The position numbers were made by a program, and so were the translations under genes. Source: Chiua virens (taxonomy: Eukaryota; Basidiomycota; Agaricomycetes; Boletales; Boletaceae). Taken from it: a stretch of 64,000 bases of DNA. A model generated the notes under the pieces. The model was not told the DNA's origin. It made no database searches and saw nothing but the letters and a program-made list of their open reading frames with translations. Numbering within the stretch: the stretch's first letter is position 1; each line of letters opens with the position of its first letter. The stretch is taken from the NCBI GenBank assembly GCA_019787685.1, contig JAHNUO010000007.1, positions 1,240,001-1,304,000 on the forward strand, in the 5' to 3' direction. Positions 36,746 to 48,021 of the stretch are shown piece after piece.

Positions 36746-37740
36746 TTCTAACAATGCATCGAGAAAATACCCCGCCCGACGCTATGCGTTATGAGAACTT
36801 CTACTGTACGTTGATTCGGATCGTCGCCATCTTGTGTCCACTCAAAGTTCTTGAGATTCTCTTCGTTTTTAAACATCTTCACCACCTCGACTTTTTTGTG
36901 CCAGCGTCAATGATGATCGATGACCTGCTGGAACATGTTGCAAGAGCCTGGCCCATGCTGTCACACTGTGTTTCCACCCTCCCCTGGCAAACTCGTCACA
37001 TCGCAGCCTCGTTACATTCAATTCGTAGAATATTACATCATTCTCCATATATTGCATAGTCATCTCAGGTACATCAAACGTGTACTAGACGCCCACCACA
37101 TCCCGGTGTCGCTCCTGGGCCTGTTGACGTCAAGCCCTCTCACCCGGACCAGTCAGCAGTGGCGAAAATCCAGACGCATTTATTCATTAACAATGGTCTT
37201 CCGGACAATCCGGTCGGCATCGCAAAGTTTCCCTTGGGTCTTTCCCTTTGGATCCTTGGCACCGGGGCTTGAACAGCTTAGGCCAAGGAAAGGATGCGTT
37301 TTTTCAAGTGGAAAATAGTGGTCTACCTCGTGGAAGGAGTGGCGCTGACAAGGCTGAAGATGGTAGACCGACTTGATCAAGCGTGCTTGTGCGAATGTCA
37401 CTTCCACTCTTTCTGTTGGTGCTTTCCCCAGTTCATAGTTTGCAATCGTCTGATGCCTTGCAATGTCACCGATTCTGAGCCCTTATGCCTTGGATGAGAG
37501 AGTATGCATTGGATAAAATTTCATGCCACCAAACGGGTGTTGGGTCAAATTGCACCAAAATGTGCAATTGAAAGCCTCTTCGCCTATCCTCGGACTGCTC
37601 GCAACATGCACAAAGTTTCGTTTTATATTCCTATGATCGCTGACCATCTAAAATCTGGAGTACAGTACAGGCTCGTTGAATACTCCGATACTATCGAACC
37701 AAGGAACCGCTGCATTCGCCATCAGGGGTAAGCGTGACGC

Positions 37741-38942
37741 CTAGGTGACTTTGGGCCGCAATGTGAGTATTCCAGTCTTCTTGATTCGTTGTCCAGCCTT
37801 GCCAAAGTACCTCTCCGTCTCATATGACCAGTGCAAGCTCCCTACCATCCAATCCTCAAGTCCACTAACGTACACACGAACCTCGGCATCAATCACAGGT
37901 CCCCATGAAGGCAGGTTGGCGCGGTCGAGCAAGAACTGGTCCATTGCGCGATCGCAAAAGTCCCCGGTCATGTTGATAGCATCCTGCACCGTCAGGCCAT
38001 GTTCTTGCATGACGATGTTGATCAGGTTGTGAGTATGTCCTTTAGATTGTTCGACGTCATATGAAACAATGTCCTGTCAAGCGCTATTAGAATCACATTG
38101 ACAAAGGTTCTGAACAGCATCCGATCGAACTTACATTCACCCACGTGACGACATCATTTGCACCTTCGGTAAGACGCTGGAGAATGGGATGACCCATGAC
38201 GTCATCAGGTATATGGAGGTGGTGAGCATATTCAATGAGTGCCACACAAGGCTTGCACCCGCTGGTGTCGCGGCGGAGGGCCACATATGTCTCGACGCTC
38301 GGGAGTATTCCACTAGCACGATCACGGGCTTGCTGCTGGACCGCCCGGAAGAAAAGGTCCATCCCTTCTAGGAACCGCTGAACAGTCCCCGGGGAAGCCG
38401 TTTGAATGATACGCCCGCCAATACTGGCAAAAACATCAGCGATGGGATCAAGATTGAAGGGAAGCAATGGGAAATAAAGGAAATCACACCAACTCTGTCG
38501 TCATCCGGCTCAGCCGCCCGGGAGAATGGTATGTGTATGGCTGATGCAGCGAGTTCATGACGACCTCCGCGACGTTCTCGATGCTGCGATCAGTCATGTC
38601 GTCCGAGAGGTTATCGAGATGGATCAGCCAGTTCAGGAAATCTGTGCAGGCTCGGAGTTGCGGATACCCGACATTGGGGTAGCACATGGCGGCTAGTTTC
38701 CCAGCCTTGACACCATGAAACGCACGGCGCGATGGTTCGTCAAGGTCAGGGTCACCATCGAAAAGCCAACCCATCGACTCGACGGAGACGCGTTTGTGGC
38801 TTCGATCTATGTGAAGGTCAAATTTGCAATGTGACACAAGGTCAGGGAGGCGAATGGTTGTTGGCGTCGGTGGAGAGGCCGCCAGTGCGGGAAACAAACG
38901 AGACAACAGATTTATAGGGGTCAAAAAGGTGACCAGCGTCAT
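37741..38942 (-). CDS. sesquiterpene synthase, copy A
   Basis: Class I terpene cyclase converting farnesyl diphosphate into a sesquiterpene. Exon 1 (38942-~38490) carries the metal-binding motif in HLDNLSDDMTD (D-N-x-x-D) and SMGWLF. Exon 2 (from ~38423) has IIQTASPGTVQRFLEGMD and the region up to NDVVTWVN. The last exon (from ~38067) opens DIVSYDVEQSKGH, so the second metal triad N-D-x-x-S-x-x-x-E is complete across the intron. It ends with SYETERYFGKAGQRI, including the RY pair. Length ~350 residues, usual for basidiomycete synthases. The exact 5' splice site of intron 1 has two options. No frameshift seen in this copy, so it is the likely working gene. TATA box at 39046-39052. Transcribed away from the spacer. 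Confidence 0.87.
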
Positions 38943-39045
38943 TTCGGTGTGACAATGAAGAAAGGATGTCGCACTAGCGGAGAATCCGTAACAATCGTCA
39001 ACGGTGATCGAAGAGGGATGTCCATACGCAATCCGAAGGATCTCA

Positions 39046-39052
39046 TTTTATA
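39046..39052 (-). promoter_or_regulatory. TATA box of synthase copy A
   Basis: TATAAAA on the minus strand about 104 bp upstream of ATG 38942, conserved in copy B and in the third, truncated copy at 46284. Confidence 0.55.
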
Positions 39053-40017
39053 CGGCAGAGAAGCGCTGAAAGACTCGTATCTGAACAAAATTATGGTAAG
39101 CAAGAGACGCCTCACTATGACTCGATAGCCTTAGGATAATGCTGAACCTCGTGACAGCGACTGTTTACTTGCTACAGGACGATTGATGGGGAAAACGGTG
39201 AAACTACCGTGTGCAGTGAAGTCGCCGCTGGCACCTAGCTTGACCACATCACCACAAAACTTAAATGGATCATGCCTGAAAACGAATGTATCGTACGCCG
39301 CAAGGCACGCGCCGCATGCACAATAACATGTACGCAGTTTCTGTGGGTGAGTATTTCCCCATTGTATTGCCTAGATTTTGGATAGATCCGCTTCCTCCTA
39401 TTTCACATTGAACATATTAATGAGAAATTTCCAGGACAATTGAAAGAATGATGAAATGATCATCAAGTTTAATTTACTTGTGTTTCGTGCACTCGTTTTA
39501 TCGAAGATTGTGTGACATGACATTGAAATAGGCTCGAAGTACATTCCAGCGGAATGCAAACCTTTCCAGAGAGGCGCGACGCGAGCGAATGTGTTCCGAA
39601 TGATTCCAGCCTGACTTTCTCAATGTTCTCAAGGAGTTAACAAAGGTCGTGAGTATACATCAAGTTACATGCTCGTTTACTCCAAATCTGCATTATCAAA
39701 AGGTGCGCTCCACACGAGAAGTAGAAGGACCGTATTTAGCTTCTCATCGAAAAACCCCAACACACCAAATGCGCGGTGACTTGCCATCAGTGGCGATCGA
39801 ACAACATCTCTGTATGTCAGTTGATCCATCTACACTCCACAGCAACTTTTAAACCGTGTCCTCGATTTATCGAACCATTACCCCAGTTGGCTCAGGCTGT
39901 CACACATGAACCTTGCCCTAGTTTAATTAATCACAAGGAATGTATGAATCAAAGTTAACATTAACTCACGTCGACCCACGCCACTGCTTCTCTCACGAAA
40001 CGTCGAGAATGCGATTA

Positions 40018-40690
40018 ACTGTCCACTCAGCAACGTGATACTTGAGACTGGCACCTTCAAGCCACCCAAATGCTTCCAAATACTCGTACCTGCGGCCTCC
40101 AGTACATCCTCTTTGAGTGCCCAAGTGATGTCCCATGAGTTGATCTCAGCGCAGTGATCATTAGGCAGATATTCAGAGGCAGTGACGACGCTTGGGTTCA
40201 CTGGTTCGATGACCTTTCGGGTTGAAATGTTGGCCTTCGGAACGGGGGACAGGATCTGAGGTAACCGCCAGTCCAAAGCCACACGCTTGTGGAAGTCTCC
40301 GGATCAACTACGCGGTGGAGAAGTAAGAGGTCACCATTGATTTTCACTTTCGCAGCAGGTGAACGGAGAGTATTGACATTGATTCCTGTTCGTGTGGTGC
40401 CATTTTCCACGATTGATGTGGAGCGAAGGAAAGTGAGTGCAGTTGTTTGATCATTGAGCCAAATGAGAGTGAGGAATGGGCTACCGGCAACAAAGCTCGA
40501 CTCAGCATCATCCAGTGCAGAGATGTCTTCAGCCTAATGAACTTTTTTGATGGACGTGAAGCCTCTAACACGACGCAGCCATTGGCATAGAGGGCTCCAA
40601 GTTCTGAACAATGCTGCATGTGGATTCCAAAACTGAGTTGTTGATAGTGAGAGACTCAAATTGCTCTTCGAGATCAAGGACTAGATTCAT
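40018..40690 (-). pseudogene. unidentified gene relic abutting arm A
   Basis: Minus-strand segments in different frames look like former exons: LDDAESSFVAGSPFLTLIW (~40500), WLNDQTTALTFLRSTS, KVKINGDLLLLHRVVDPETS (~40340) and VVTASEYLPNDHCAEINSWD (~40170). The last reads straight up to the arm boundary at 40017. Secreted carbohydrate-active proteins came to mind, but I cannot name a family. It has been truncated by the event that placed the arm there. Confidence 0.35.
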
Positions 40691-40743
40691 CAGCTGTTGA
40701 CGTTAAGGTCCAATTACAGTAATGTCCGCAGCTTGTTGGTCTC

Positions 40744-43554
40744 ATGTCACGCAAACCGCCCTCCAAGTCCACACCTTCGACATCTAACAAGAACTCTAAA
40801 AAGCCCCTCAAAACACTCAAGCTCGCACGTTACGACAGTGACCATGATAGTTCTCAACCCCCGACGAAGAAGCACCGTGCCGGTTTCTCAGTACGTCTCC
40901 CAACCAACTTTGTCTGTCCATCCGACACATTTGTCATCACTATCGTCCAACATAGCTCTCTAACACTCCCGTTTTTGATTTCGCCAATGAGGACACCATC
41001 ATGATGTCGAGTTCTCAAGGTTCCATGGGTTCGCGCCCGGCAAAACCCATCCTTCAAAGTCAACGGCCCGTGGTGGACGTCAAAGGAAAGCACAAGGAAA
41101 CGCGGTCATTCACGGATAGGGAATATGATACTCTATGGGTCGATAAGTACGAGCCTACGACAGAGGTGAGACGCGTCATTTCTCGTGTTTTTACATGCGC
41201 TCGTGTCTGACGTAGTCTTTCTGTATCGTCATACGCTCCACTTTGAATCGATCAAAGGCGGAACTAGCGGTTCACAAACGCAAAGTTGAGGATGTGCGAA
41301 GATGGCTCTTGGAAGCGCTCGAGGGCGGTCCATCGACGAAGCTGCGAAAGTATCGTGTAAGTAGCTGTCATTTTGTTAAATGCCACTCAAGTCGACAGTG
41401 CTAACGGGTTCCTTTGTGTTCCCAATGCTTTACAGCGCATACTCGCCCTCACTGGTCCAGCAGGGACCGCGAAAACGTCTACATTGCGCGTTTTGTCTAG
41501 GGAGCTTGACTTTGAAATTCTGGAGTGGCGAAATAGCATGAGTGAACGTGGACCATCTGCCTTCACGAACGAAGACGCTTATCCAGATGGTATGTAAGTT
41601 GTAAATTGTTACGTTGAAAGGAACACTGACCCGTTTTCTCGCCACTTCCCTACAGATGAATTCTATGTTGACATGGAATCAGCATTTTGATAAATTCCAA
41701 GCTTTTTTGACGCGTGCGATGACTTGCAAGAGTATCTTTAGATACTGCAACGCTGCTCAAAAGTCCCTCTCAGGGTCGCTTGTTCCATCATCCTCACAGT
41801 CCCAATCGTCCGTTCAACGTTCGGGCAAACGTCAGGTCGTTCTTCTGGAAGACCTCCCTAACCTTCTTCACCAACCTACTCAAGCGCGGTTCCAAGCCGC
41901 TCTCCGGTCGCTATGCATCCCCTCTTCAAAGCTCTCCGAACCCGGCCCACCGATCATTATTATTGTGTCAGACTCGGGCCTCCGCGCCGAGCAGCCAGAC
42001 GATGACGTGTGGGAAGGTGGAAGCAACGGGCGAAGATGGGGAAAGAAGGAAGTCCTGGACATCCGAAATGTCTTAGGATCCGAATTACTGACGAGTCCAT
42101 ATGTAACATGCATTGGGTATGTGTATTGCTACTTGGATATGCAATTTGATCGGATATCGTCGTCCAGGTTTAACCCCATAGCCCCCACGTTAATGACGAA
42201 AGTACTACAGGCTCTCCTTTCTTCGCATTTTGGATCTTTGGACGCGCATGAGAGGCAGGGCAAACAACCCTCGCGCGAAGTCGTCGATCTCATTGTAGGA
42301 TCTTCCAATGGAGATATCCGAAGCGCGATTATGGCACTTCAGTTTGCGTGCGTAGTGGACCTCCCGGCTTCATCACTGAAATCGAAAGGTAAAGCGACTC
42401 GAAAGACTGTCAGCGGAACCAAGAAGACCACAAATGTGCGCGTGGTTTTGGAAGCCATCACTAGACGCGAGCAAAGTCTGGTACTCTTTCATCTGATGGG
42501 CAAGATTTTATATAACAAACGTCAGTGTTCACCGCGGGCGACATTCAGCTGACACTGATGGCATATCGTTATCTAGGTAAATTCGATCCTCCTGCGTCCC
42601 ATCTATCGACTAAAGGTGCCGCGAAAGAGCGTGAGCTTGATATGCAACTATCCGATCCACCGCCTCTCCCGGGATGGCTTTCGCATCATGACCGGAAAGC
42701 GAGTCGAGTGTGCATCGAGGCAAGCCTTGTCATAATCATTTTGCGCTGCTCGCGACTGATTACCCTCATCTGCTGCGCAGACGCTTTCAGTGGAATCGCC
42801 CATCGATTCATCGCTGCTCGGATTGTATACTCACCAAAACTATACTCAGTTCTGCACCGACATCGACCAGTGTGCTGGGGTCTGTGAAGGACTGAGTTGG
42901 GTTGACTGGATGGGTGGGGTAAGCTGTTTTTGTTGCGTTGTATCCCGCCGAGGTGTTGTCATGCTGATTGTCGGAACTGAACCCTTCAGGCATTGTCAGC
43001 AAATTCCCCGTATGCATTCCCTGCCCTGACGCTTTCGACACTCCATTCTCTCCCGACGCCCGTACCGCGGCGCGGGCAAAAAGCGTGCAAACCCATCTGG
43101 TTCGACATGCGTACTAAGGAGCTCGAAGCGTGGGATGCGGTGGGGGACGTTCTCGGTTGGCTTGGGAAAGGTGTCGAAGGCGTCGACAGTCATACGCATG
43201 AGGACTTGTCGACGTCGTCGTCCATCTCCGTGGGCAACTGGACCCACGCCACTGTAGCGACGGAGCTTGGGGGTTGGCTAACTGCTCTCGATCGAGGCGC
43301 TTCACAAGTCGATGGGAAGGAAGCCAAAAGAGCCACATCACCCGCAACCACCACGGACGCATCGACTGTTTTCGCATCTTCCGTGGAGTGCTGGGGATGC
43401 TGGGGGGGATATACTGGGGGAAGATGAGGACGGTGACGTGGAGGATAATGGTGGCGGAAACGAGGATGTGAGACTGCCAGGTGGGATGCGGGATGAAGAC
43501 GAGGGTTCGGGAAAGGGGTGGCTGGAGGAAGATGACATTGAAGATGTAGAATGA
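40744..43554 (+). CDS. RAD17: RAD17/Rad24 checkpoint clamp loader
   Basis: Rad17 replaces Rfc1 in the RFC complex that loads the 9-1-1 clamp at damaged DNA and starts ATR signalling in the nucleus. The N-terminus is basic and Ser-rich. DTLWVDKYEPTTE (~41130) is the typical entry motif. Walker A reads GPAGTAKTSTLRVLSRELDF (~41455), with Ala in place of the usual Gly/Cys. Walker B region: VVLLEDLPNLL (~41840). Then IIIIVSDSG (sensor 1 region), SSNGDIRSAIMALQFAC (sensor 2/lid), and SVESPIDSSLLGLYTHQNY (~42790). The C-terminus is acidic and ends EDDIEDVE (43554). About nine exons with short introns. The frame change between 43427 and 43312-43554 needs one splice I did not place. It sits inside the spacer of the inverted duplication. 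Confidence 0.85.
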
Positions 43555-43641
43555 CATGTCATCATATGCCGCTCCGAGTCGGGCCGGACGTCTGAAGTTA
43601 CATAAATTCGGCCCCATCGGTTTTACAGAGCACCTCCAACC

Positions 43642-45514
43642 ATGTCCTTTGCGATACGTAGGGAACTGATAAAACGAACTCGCCTTTTTCGTGATCCTAC
43701 TCTACGTTTACCCAAACACGCTCAGCCAGCTTTCATCACTGAGAAGGTCTTGTCAATAGTCCAATCAAGACCTCACTCGACTTCGGACTCGGCGTCACGC
43801 AACCAAGGACCACACGCAACTGCTAGTAAATCCTGGCTGTTTCATGGCAGCAGCATTCGCATATCTGCGCTTTTCACCGCGTTGCTTGCACTTGGCGCTG
43901 GCGCCACGGCACTCGGTCTGTGCGTGGCCTGTCACAATTCGGACTCCTTGCACTGACATTGATATCTGCACAATATCTCTGGGTATCCTATTCTCTGCCT
44001 GTCTGCTGCGCACACGAATGATCGAACGATATGATCGCCCTGAAAATACATGACAGCTACGAAATATACACCTCGTTTACACAATGGCCTATACAGCTCC
44101 GTAAAGACTTGCGTGCTGGGATTAGCGCTAAAAACCAAGGTGACTTTGCTCTGAGTGAGCGATTCCTTACTAGGTACGTTCCCTCTTATTCTCTGTTTTC
44201 GTTTGCCTTGCTTCCATGTTGCATCTCAATATTCTCATGTTCCAATCCCAAGCAATGTTTTGACCTCATGCATATTTGTAAACACATAGTGCCTACCAAA
44301 CCGCCTTGGGTCTTCCGTTGTCAGTGCTCGGTTCCGATCCATACCTCAAGCTTTCAGGCATCGCTGCGGTCTTGGCAGAAGTCACCCCCGAACGACGAGC
44401 GAAGGAAGTATTACGAAACGTGTGGGAGAAAGGCGATATCTTCTCGTCTGCCAGTGCCGTTGTCTCCACCAAGGGACACTCTGGCGCCAGTAACACCAGC
44501 GAGAACGAGGACAGGAATGACTGGGCGGGGTACACCCTTACCAACGAGGAGTGCCTTCGCAGAGTTGCTGTCGCGTGCAAACTCGCCGAGCTCTCTTCTC
44601 CAGACGGGGATGACAAGGCAGAGGGCGAGGAAGAAGAAAAATTACTCGTGTGGGCGGTCGAGGAGGTGCTTCGGCTAGCAGGTGTTCGCCAGATGCAGGC
44701 GACGAAAAACGATGACGTGAACGCTGATGGTCTCGCGTCGTGCCCTGACAACAGATCGACATCTGGTATCGTGCTCGCGGAGCTCGAGCTGCCCTCTTGG
44801 ATGCGCAGAGTTGACCTTGGTGCACCACTTGCCGCGCTTAGGATCCGTATACGCGCGCAAGGGTAACGTCGAGTGGGTCCTAATCCAATGCTTTGATATA
44901 CGAATTGATCCTCGAAAAAGGTATGCCATGCCACTTTATTTGCAGGCCATCTCGCTCCTTCTCCCACCGAATACCAAAAACGTGACCATCGAAGATCGCT
45001 GCGAGGGTATGTCCGGTCTACCTCTAAGTTCTGGATCTTGTAACTACATACTCGATCAGCCGCACAGTTGATGAACAACCTCTCGGAACTGATGATGCGA
45101 CGACCACCATCTCCGGAGATCAGGCACCAGGCAGAAGTCTGGGCGCGTCAAGCGTATGGCATCATTCAGCGCGTAGAGGGGACGCCATTACCTCAAAAAG
45201 GATGGTTCACCTCTACCAGTGTCCAAAGCAAAGAGGTCTGTGATCAAGTCTTTGGGGTGGTCTTGTTCAACCTCGGCATGTTGCGGGAGGTGAGCGTTTT
45301 TGCCCCTATCTAATGGGATACATACTCTCATCTGAAACCCCGACATGTTTAGTTGGACCAAGACCTGACCACGGCGCGTTCGTTATACGAGCAGAGCTTG
45401 AAGCAGTGCGAAAAGGTCGACATGAAGGAAGGGGTCGTACAGACAATACAAGCATTGAGAAGAATTAGCCGTGCAGGCGGTGAGAACTCTACAGATTCCT
45501 TGCACCCAACATGA
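43642..45514 (+). CDS. mitochondrial TPR-repeat protein (Mgr3-like)
   Basis: Starts 88 bp after RAD17 on the same strand. Basic, Arg-rich presequence, then a membrane segment (ISALFTALLALGAGATALGL) near residue 75-95. Then TPR-like helices: IYTSFTQWPIQLRKDLRAGI, GDFALSERFLTRAYQTALGL, YAMPLYLQAISLL, VWARQAYGIIQRVE, FGVVLFNLGMLRELDQDL, TTARSLYEQSLKQCEKV. Exons include 43642-~43920, ~44020-44173, 44290-~44860, ~44920-45010, ~45065-45290 and 45353-45514. Topology (presequence, one membrane span, C-terminal TPRs) is that of yeast Mgr3, an adaptor of the i-AAA protease Yme1. The precise family is inference; other mitochondrial TPR proteins are possible. Confidence 0.7.
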
Positions 45515-45717
45515 ACGAGCTTCATGCATCATGTTTCTACTCCAACCGTACGAAAGGCGCGTCACTCAAGGGGACTGTTTGCTCTGGCGACTTGAGAGCC
45601 AAGTAGGGAGACAATAACATTGATTATACAACATGGCAAATCGTGAAATATCCTGACGAATTTGCAACAATTTGGCGACCACCAACAACTTTGTCAAGCA
45701 CATCACTGCTCTCAGCA

Positions 45718-46140
45718 TCACACCTTGTCCACGACTTCGGCGATTTCATACAGGTATGTTCCATATACCATCGTCTAAGAGTGCGGTTGCACAAGTGGTA
45801 AATCGTCCATCAACAGGTCCTCTCCTTGTGAAAGCAGTGAGGACATAACTTACCCCCTTGATGTAATCCTCGATGTCCAAATTTTCGCTCAAGGAACTGT
45901 GATGGAAATTGAAAAAAAAAAGTTAGCATGCGGACCCGCTCGGACATACAAGCCGGCTTACTGAGCACCGTCGTCCGACCCTGCCCATAGGCATCAATAG
46001 CACGTCGGGCTTGCCCGGAAGTTCGTTCTGAAGGGCAAACACCAACGGGACAGTTCCTCCATCGTGTGTAGTAGGGTGCGAGGTTATCTCCATAGACAGT
46101 TATAGGAAGGGGTATATCAGAGGTCCTAGCTTGTAGAAAC
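45718..46140 (-). pseudogene. M20 Cys-Gly metallodipeptidase, C-terminal relic
   Basis: Minus-strand pieces match the end of the Dug1/CNDP family: DGGTVPLVFALQ (~46060), LLMPMG, DDGAH (metal-ligand His, ~45985), then after an intron SLSENLDIEDYIKG (~45880), then YLYEIAEVVDKV and TGA at 45720. One extra A between PMG and GSDDGAH breaks the frame. Upstream exons are absent. Glutathione degradation would be the role of an intact gene. Confidence 0.65.
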
Positions 46141-46200
46141 ACTTAGTGTAAATCACCTTACCCCGATTCATGCGATGACGTTCGATCGTAAGTGTTGCTG

Positions 46201-46510
46201 CCGTTGTCGCAATGCGAGACTTTCTTGTTCGTCATAATCTTGTCTGGATGGAGAGCCTTTCAACTTCTAGATAACATCCCCTGGCGTATAAAATGAGAAC
46301 CCTCGAATTTCGTACGCGCCCCCGCCTTCGATCACAGTCATTTAGTACATTGACAATCATTGCAGGTTCTTAGATCTGCAACAACTTTCCTCCATTTCCG
46401 CACTGGCAGCCTCTCCATTGCTGCTACTAACAACTATTTGATTGGTTATCAGTCGAAACTCGCATGAAGAAAGCGAACGCAGTCAAGATGTTTGAAATCG
46501 AAGAGTCTTT
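46201..46510 (+). pseudogene. third, internally deleted copy of the synthase arm
   Basis: 46270-46330 matches the synthase promoter and leader (CGTATAAAATGAGA, CTTCGATCAC), and 46395-46425 matches the first codons region (GCACTGGC-GCCTCTCCA). 46486-46506 matches the far outer end of the arm (AAGATGTTTGAAA-CGAAGAG, compare 51155-51176). Everything between, including all catalytic exons, is missing. Same orientation as arm B. Clearly more diverged than arms A and B are from each other. Confidence 0.6.
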
Positions 46511-47319
46511 CGAGGGTTTGAGCAGACTTTCTGACGGCTCATCATCAATGGATTGGGAGTGACTGTCTGTTGGACAGCAGACACACCCAGAATTATGACA
46601 CCACACCACCCCATCCTTCCTTGTCGTCTTACTCTTACCTTGTATCTATAGTGCAAGATCCGACGACCCCCAATGGGATCGCTTCCTGCATTTATCCCCG
46701 TAAAACCAAACATGCTCTCAAAGTCTCATGCACTCACCCATTCAGGTTGGCATCAAGCGTCGTTCCCACTGCCAGTGACAACATGACACACGCACGGTTC
46801 TTCCCAGAACGATGCCGTCTGCAATAGGTTAATTCCCCGATGTGAAGTATCAAGTAAATACTGCTCTGACCGTCAACAGCCGCAAGAGAAACTTATTCGA
46901 TTACGCTTTCAGAGCTGCGGTCTGCACACTGGCCTGCTTCTCAGGTATTTCATTGGTCCGCGGTCATCTACATCGTCCATCTGGTCAAGATGAGCGACAA
47001 TTGTCCCGCTAAATCCGAGTCGAGTTCTCCATTGCCTCTGGATACGGTACTGCTGAGCGTTAATCTGTCGGGCCAGGTGATGTGATCCGGAAAGTCAACT
47101 CGAACAAGACCAGGGCCTAGTGTGACTGCGCTCTTGAGACGATCATTTTTAACAAGCAAAATGACCTTATTTGAAACCTCAAGAACCACATGCAATGAGA
47201 TACATTGGAGAACAACGGTCAAACCGTGCGCACGATGCGTAAGTGGCTTCAGCTTATTCATGTGCTCGCCAGAAGAGAGGAAAAATCATGAGATCGTTTA
47301 ACGTCCGCCTAACGGAGAA
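46511..47319. other. spacer sequence, no gene recognised
   Basis: Short frames only. 46968-47261 (-) is open for 97 codons without a recognisable domain and lies downstream of the helicase relic. Confidence 0.35.
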
Positions 47320-47512
47320 CTTGGTAGTGTATGACGTGGTCGACCGCTGGAAGCCTTTCAATGTCCAATCCTCGCGCTGCGATATCGGTTGCGACTAGGA
47401 GAACACTATTGGAAGTCACCCTGAGCCTGTCATAATGCGTGCAGCACGGAGATTATATCAATTTAACGAGATACCTATCAAGATTCATGAGCCGTGGGTA
47501 CCTGCCGTCGGA
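47320..47512 (-). pseudogene. DEAD-box RNA helicase relic (MAK5/DDX24-like)
   Basis: Minus strand: LMNLDRY (~47490), an intron-like gap, then VTSNSVLLVATDIAARGLDI (~47390) and PAVDHVIHYQV (~47345). ATDIAARGLDI and HVIHYQ are helicase motifs V and the start of VI region of the C-terminal RecA domain. The PAVDHVIHYQ wording is closest to Mak5, a ribosome-biogenesis helicase. The Arg finger part (HRxGRTAR) is gone, and there is no N-terminal half, so this is a fragment. Confidence 0.6.
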
Positions 47513-48021
47513 CGTGGAATGATCCTTAGTAGTTGCCGTTGACATGGTATTGAATCCGTTCGACCTTTGCAAATACTTACAGCCAGACCTATAGCACCTT
47601 CTCTGTTTTGAAAGACGGCATTTCTTCTCTCCCACGCGATACTGTGACAGTGGCCGTTGTTCATCTTCATCTCAGATCACGATTTCTGAGCAAAAAATTC
47701 TTCAGCTCTTGCACCGTACCTTTCTCCTGGACATGGGTTCAAAGCCTCCTCCCAAGAGTTCATGTGCGAATATTTCGACGAGAAGTGGTCCTCGCGACAA
47801 AGTCAAAATTGACTTGCAAAATCTCAATATGAAGTACTAACGTGATATGTATGTATCATGCTTCCACATTTCCGATGACCATAGATATGTGCATCGTGCG
47901 TTCTGTGTCACACTCGATATACTTTTTCAGTTGAAAAGAATTGATATCTCGTTGATCGTTGCCGGACCTTACCCGCATTCTCCAGGACAAGGTCTCCTGC
48001 TTCAGCAGATCACCGGTAGCA
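47513..48021. other. spacer sequence next to arm B
   Basis: No gene recognised. It may include further decayed parts of the helicase relic on the minus strand. The arm boundary at 48022 cuts it abruptly. Confidence 0.35.

Larger units (their letters stand above)
35425..36806 (+). mobile_element. pogo-like (Tc1/mariner superfamily) element, internally deleted
   Basis: Ends are inverted copies of CAGTAGAAGTTCTCATAA (35425 and the complement at 36806), flanked by TA on both sides (35423-35424 and 36807-36808). Subterminal repeats of ATAATGCAT and TATGCATTATGAGAAC occur near the left end. Only the C-terminal part of a transposase is left (36221-36745). A solo LTR sits in the left subterminal region. 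Non-autonomous. Confidence 0.8.
36850..40017 (+). repeat. inverted duplication, arm A (3.17 kb)
   Basis: Highly similar, in reverse complement, to 48022-51183. Outer end: CTTGAGATTCTCTTCG at 36850 pairs with the complement ending at 51183. Inner end: AATGCGATTA at 40017 pairs with TAATCGCATT at 48022, beyond which the two sides share nothing. The arm holds a sesquiterpene synthase with ~1 kb of upstream sequence and ~0.9 kb downstream. The downstream part (37060-37500) contains broken coding-like sequence (NNGLPDNPVGIA) that I cannot assign. Confidence 0.92.

Noticed and set aside
37060..37500. Alpha/beta-hydrolase gene downstream of each synthase
   Set aside because: NNGLPDNPVGIA and neighbouring pieces looked coding-like, but frames are broken in both arms and the family match was too vague to call.
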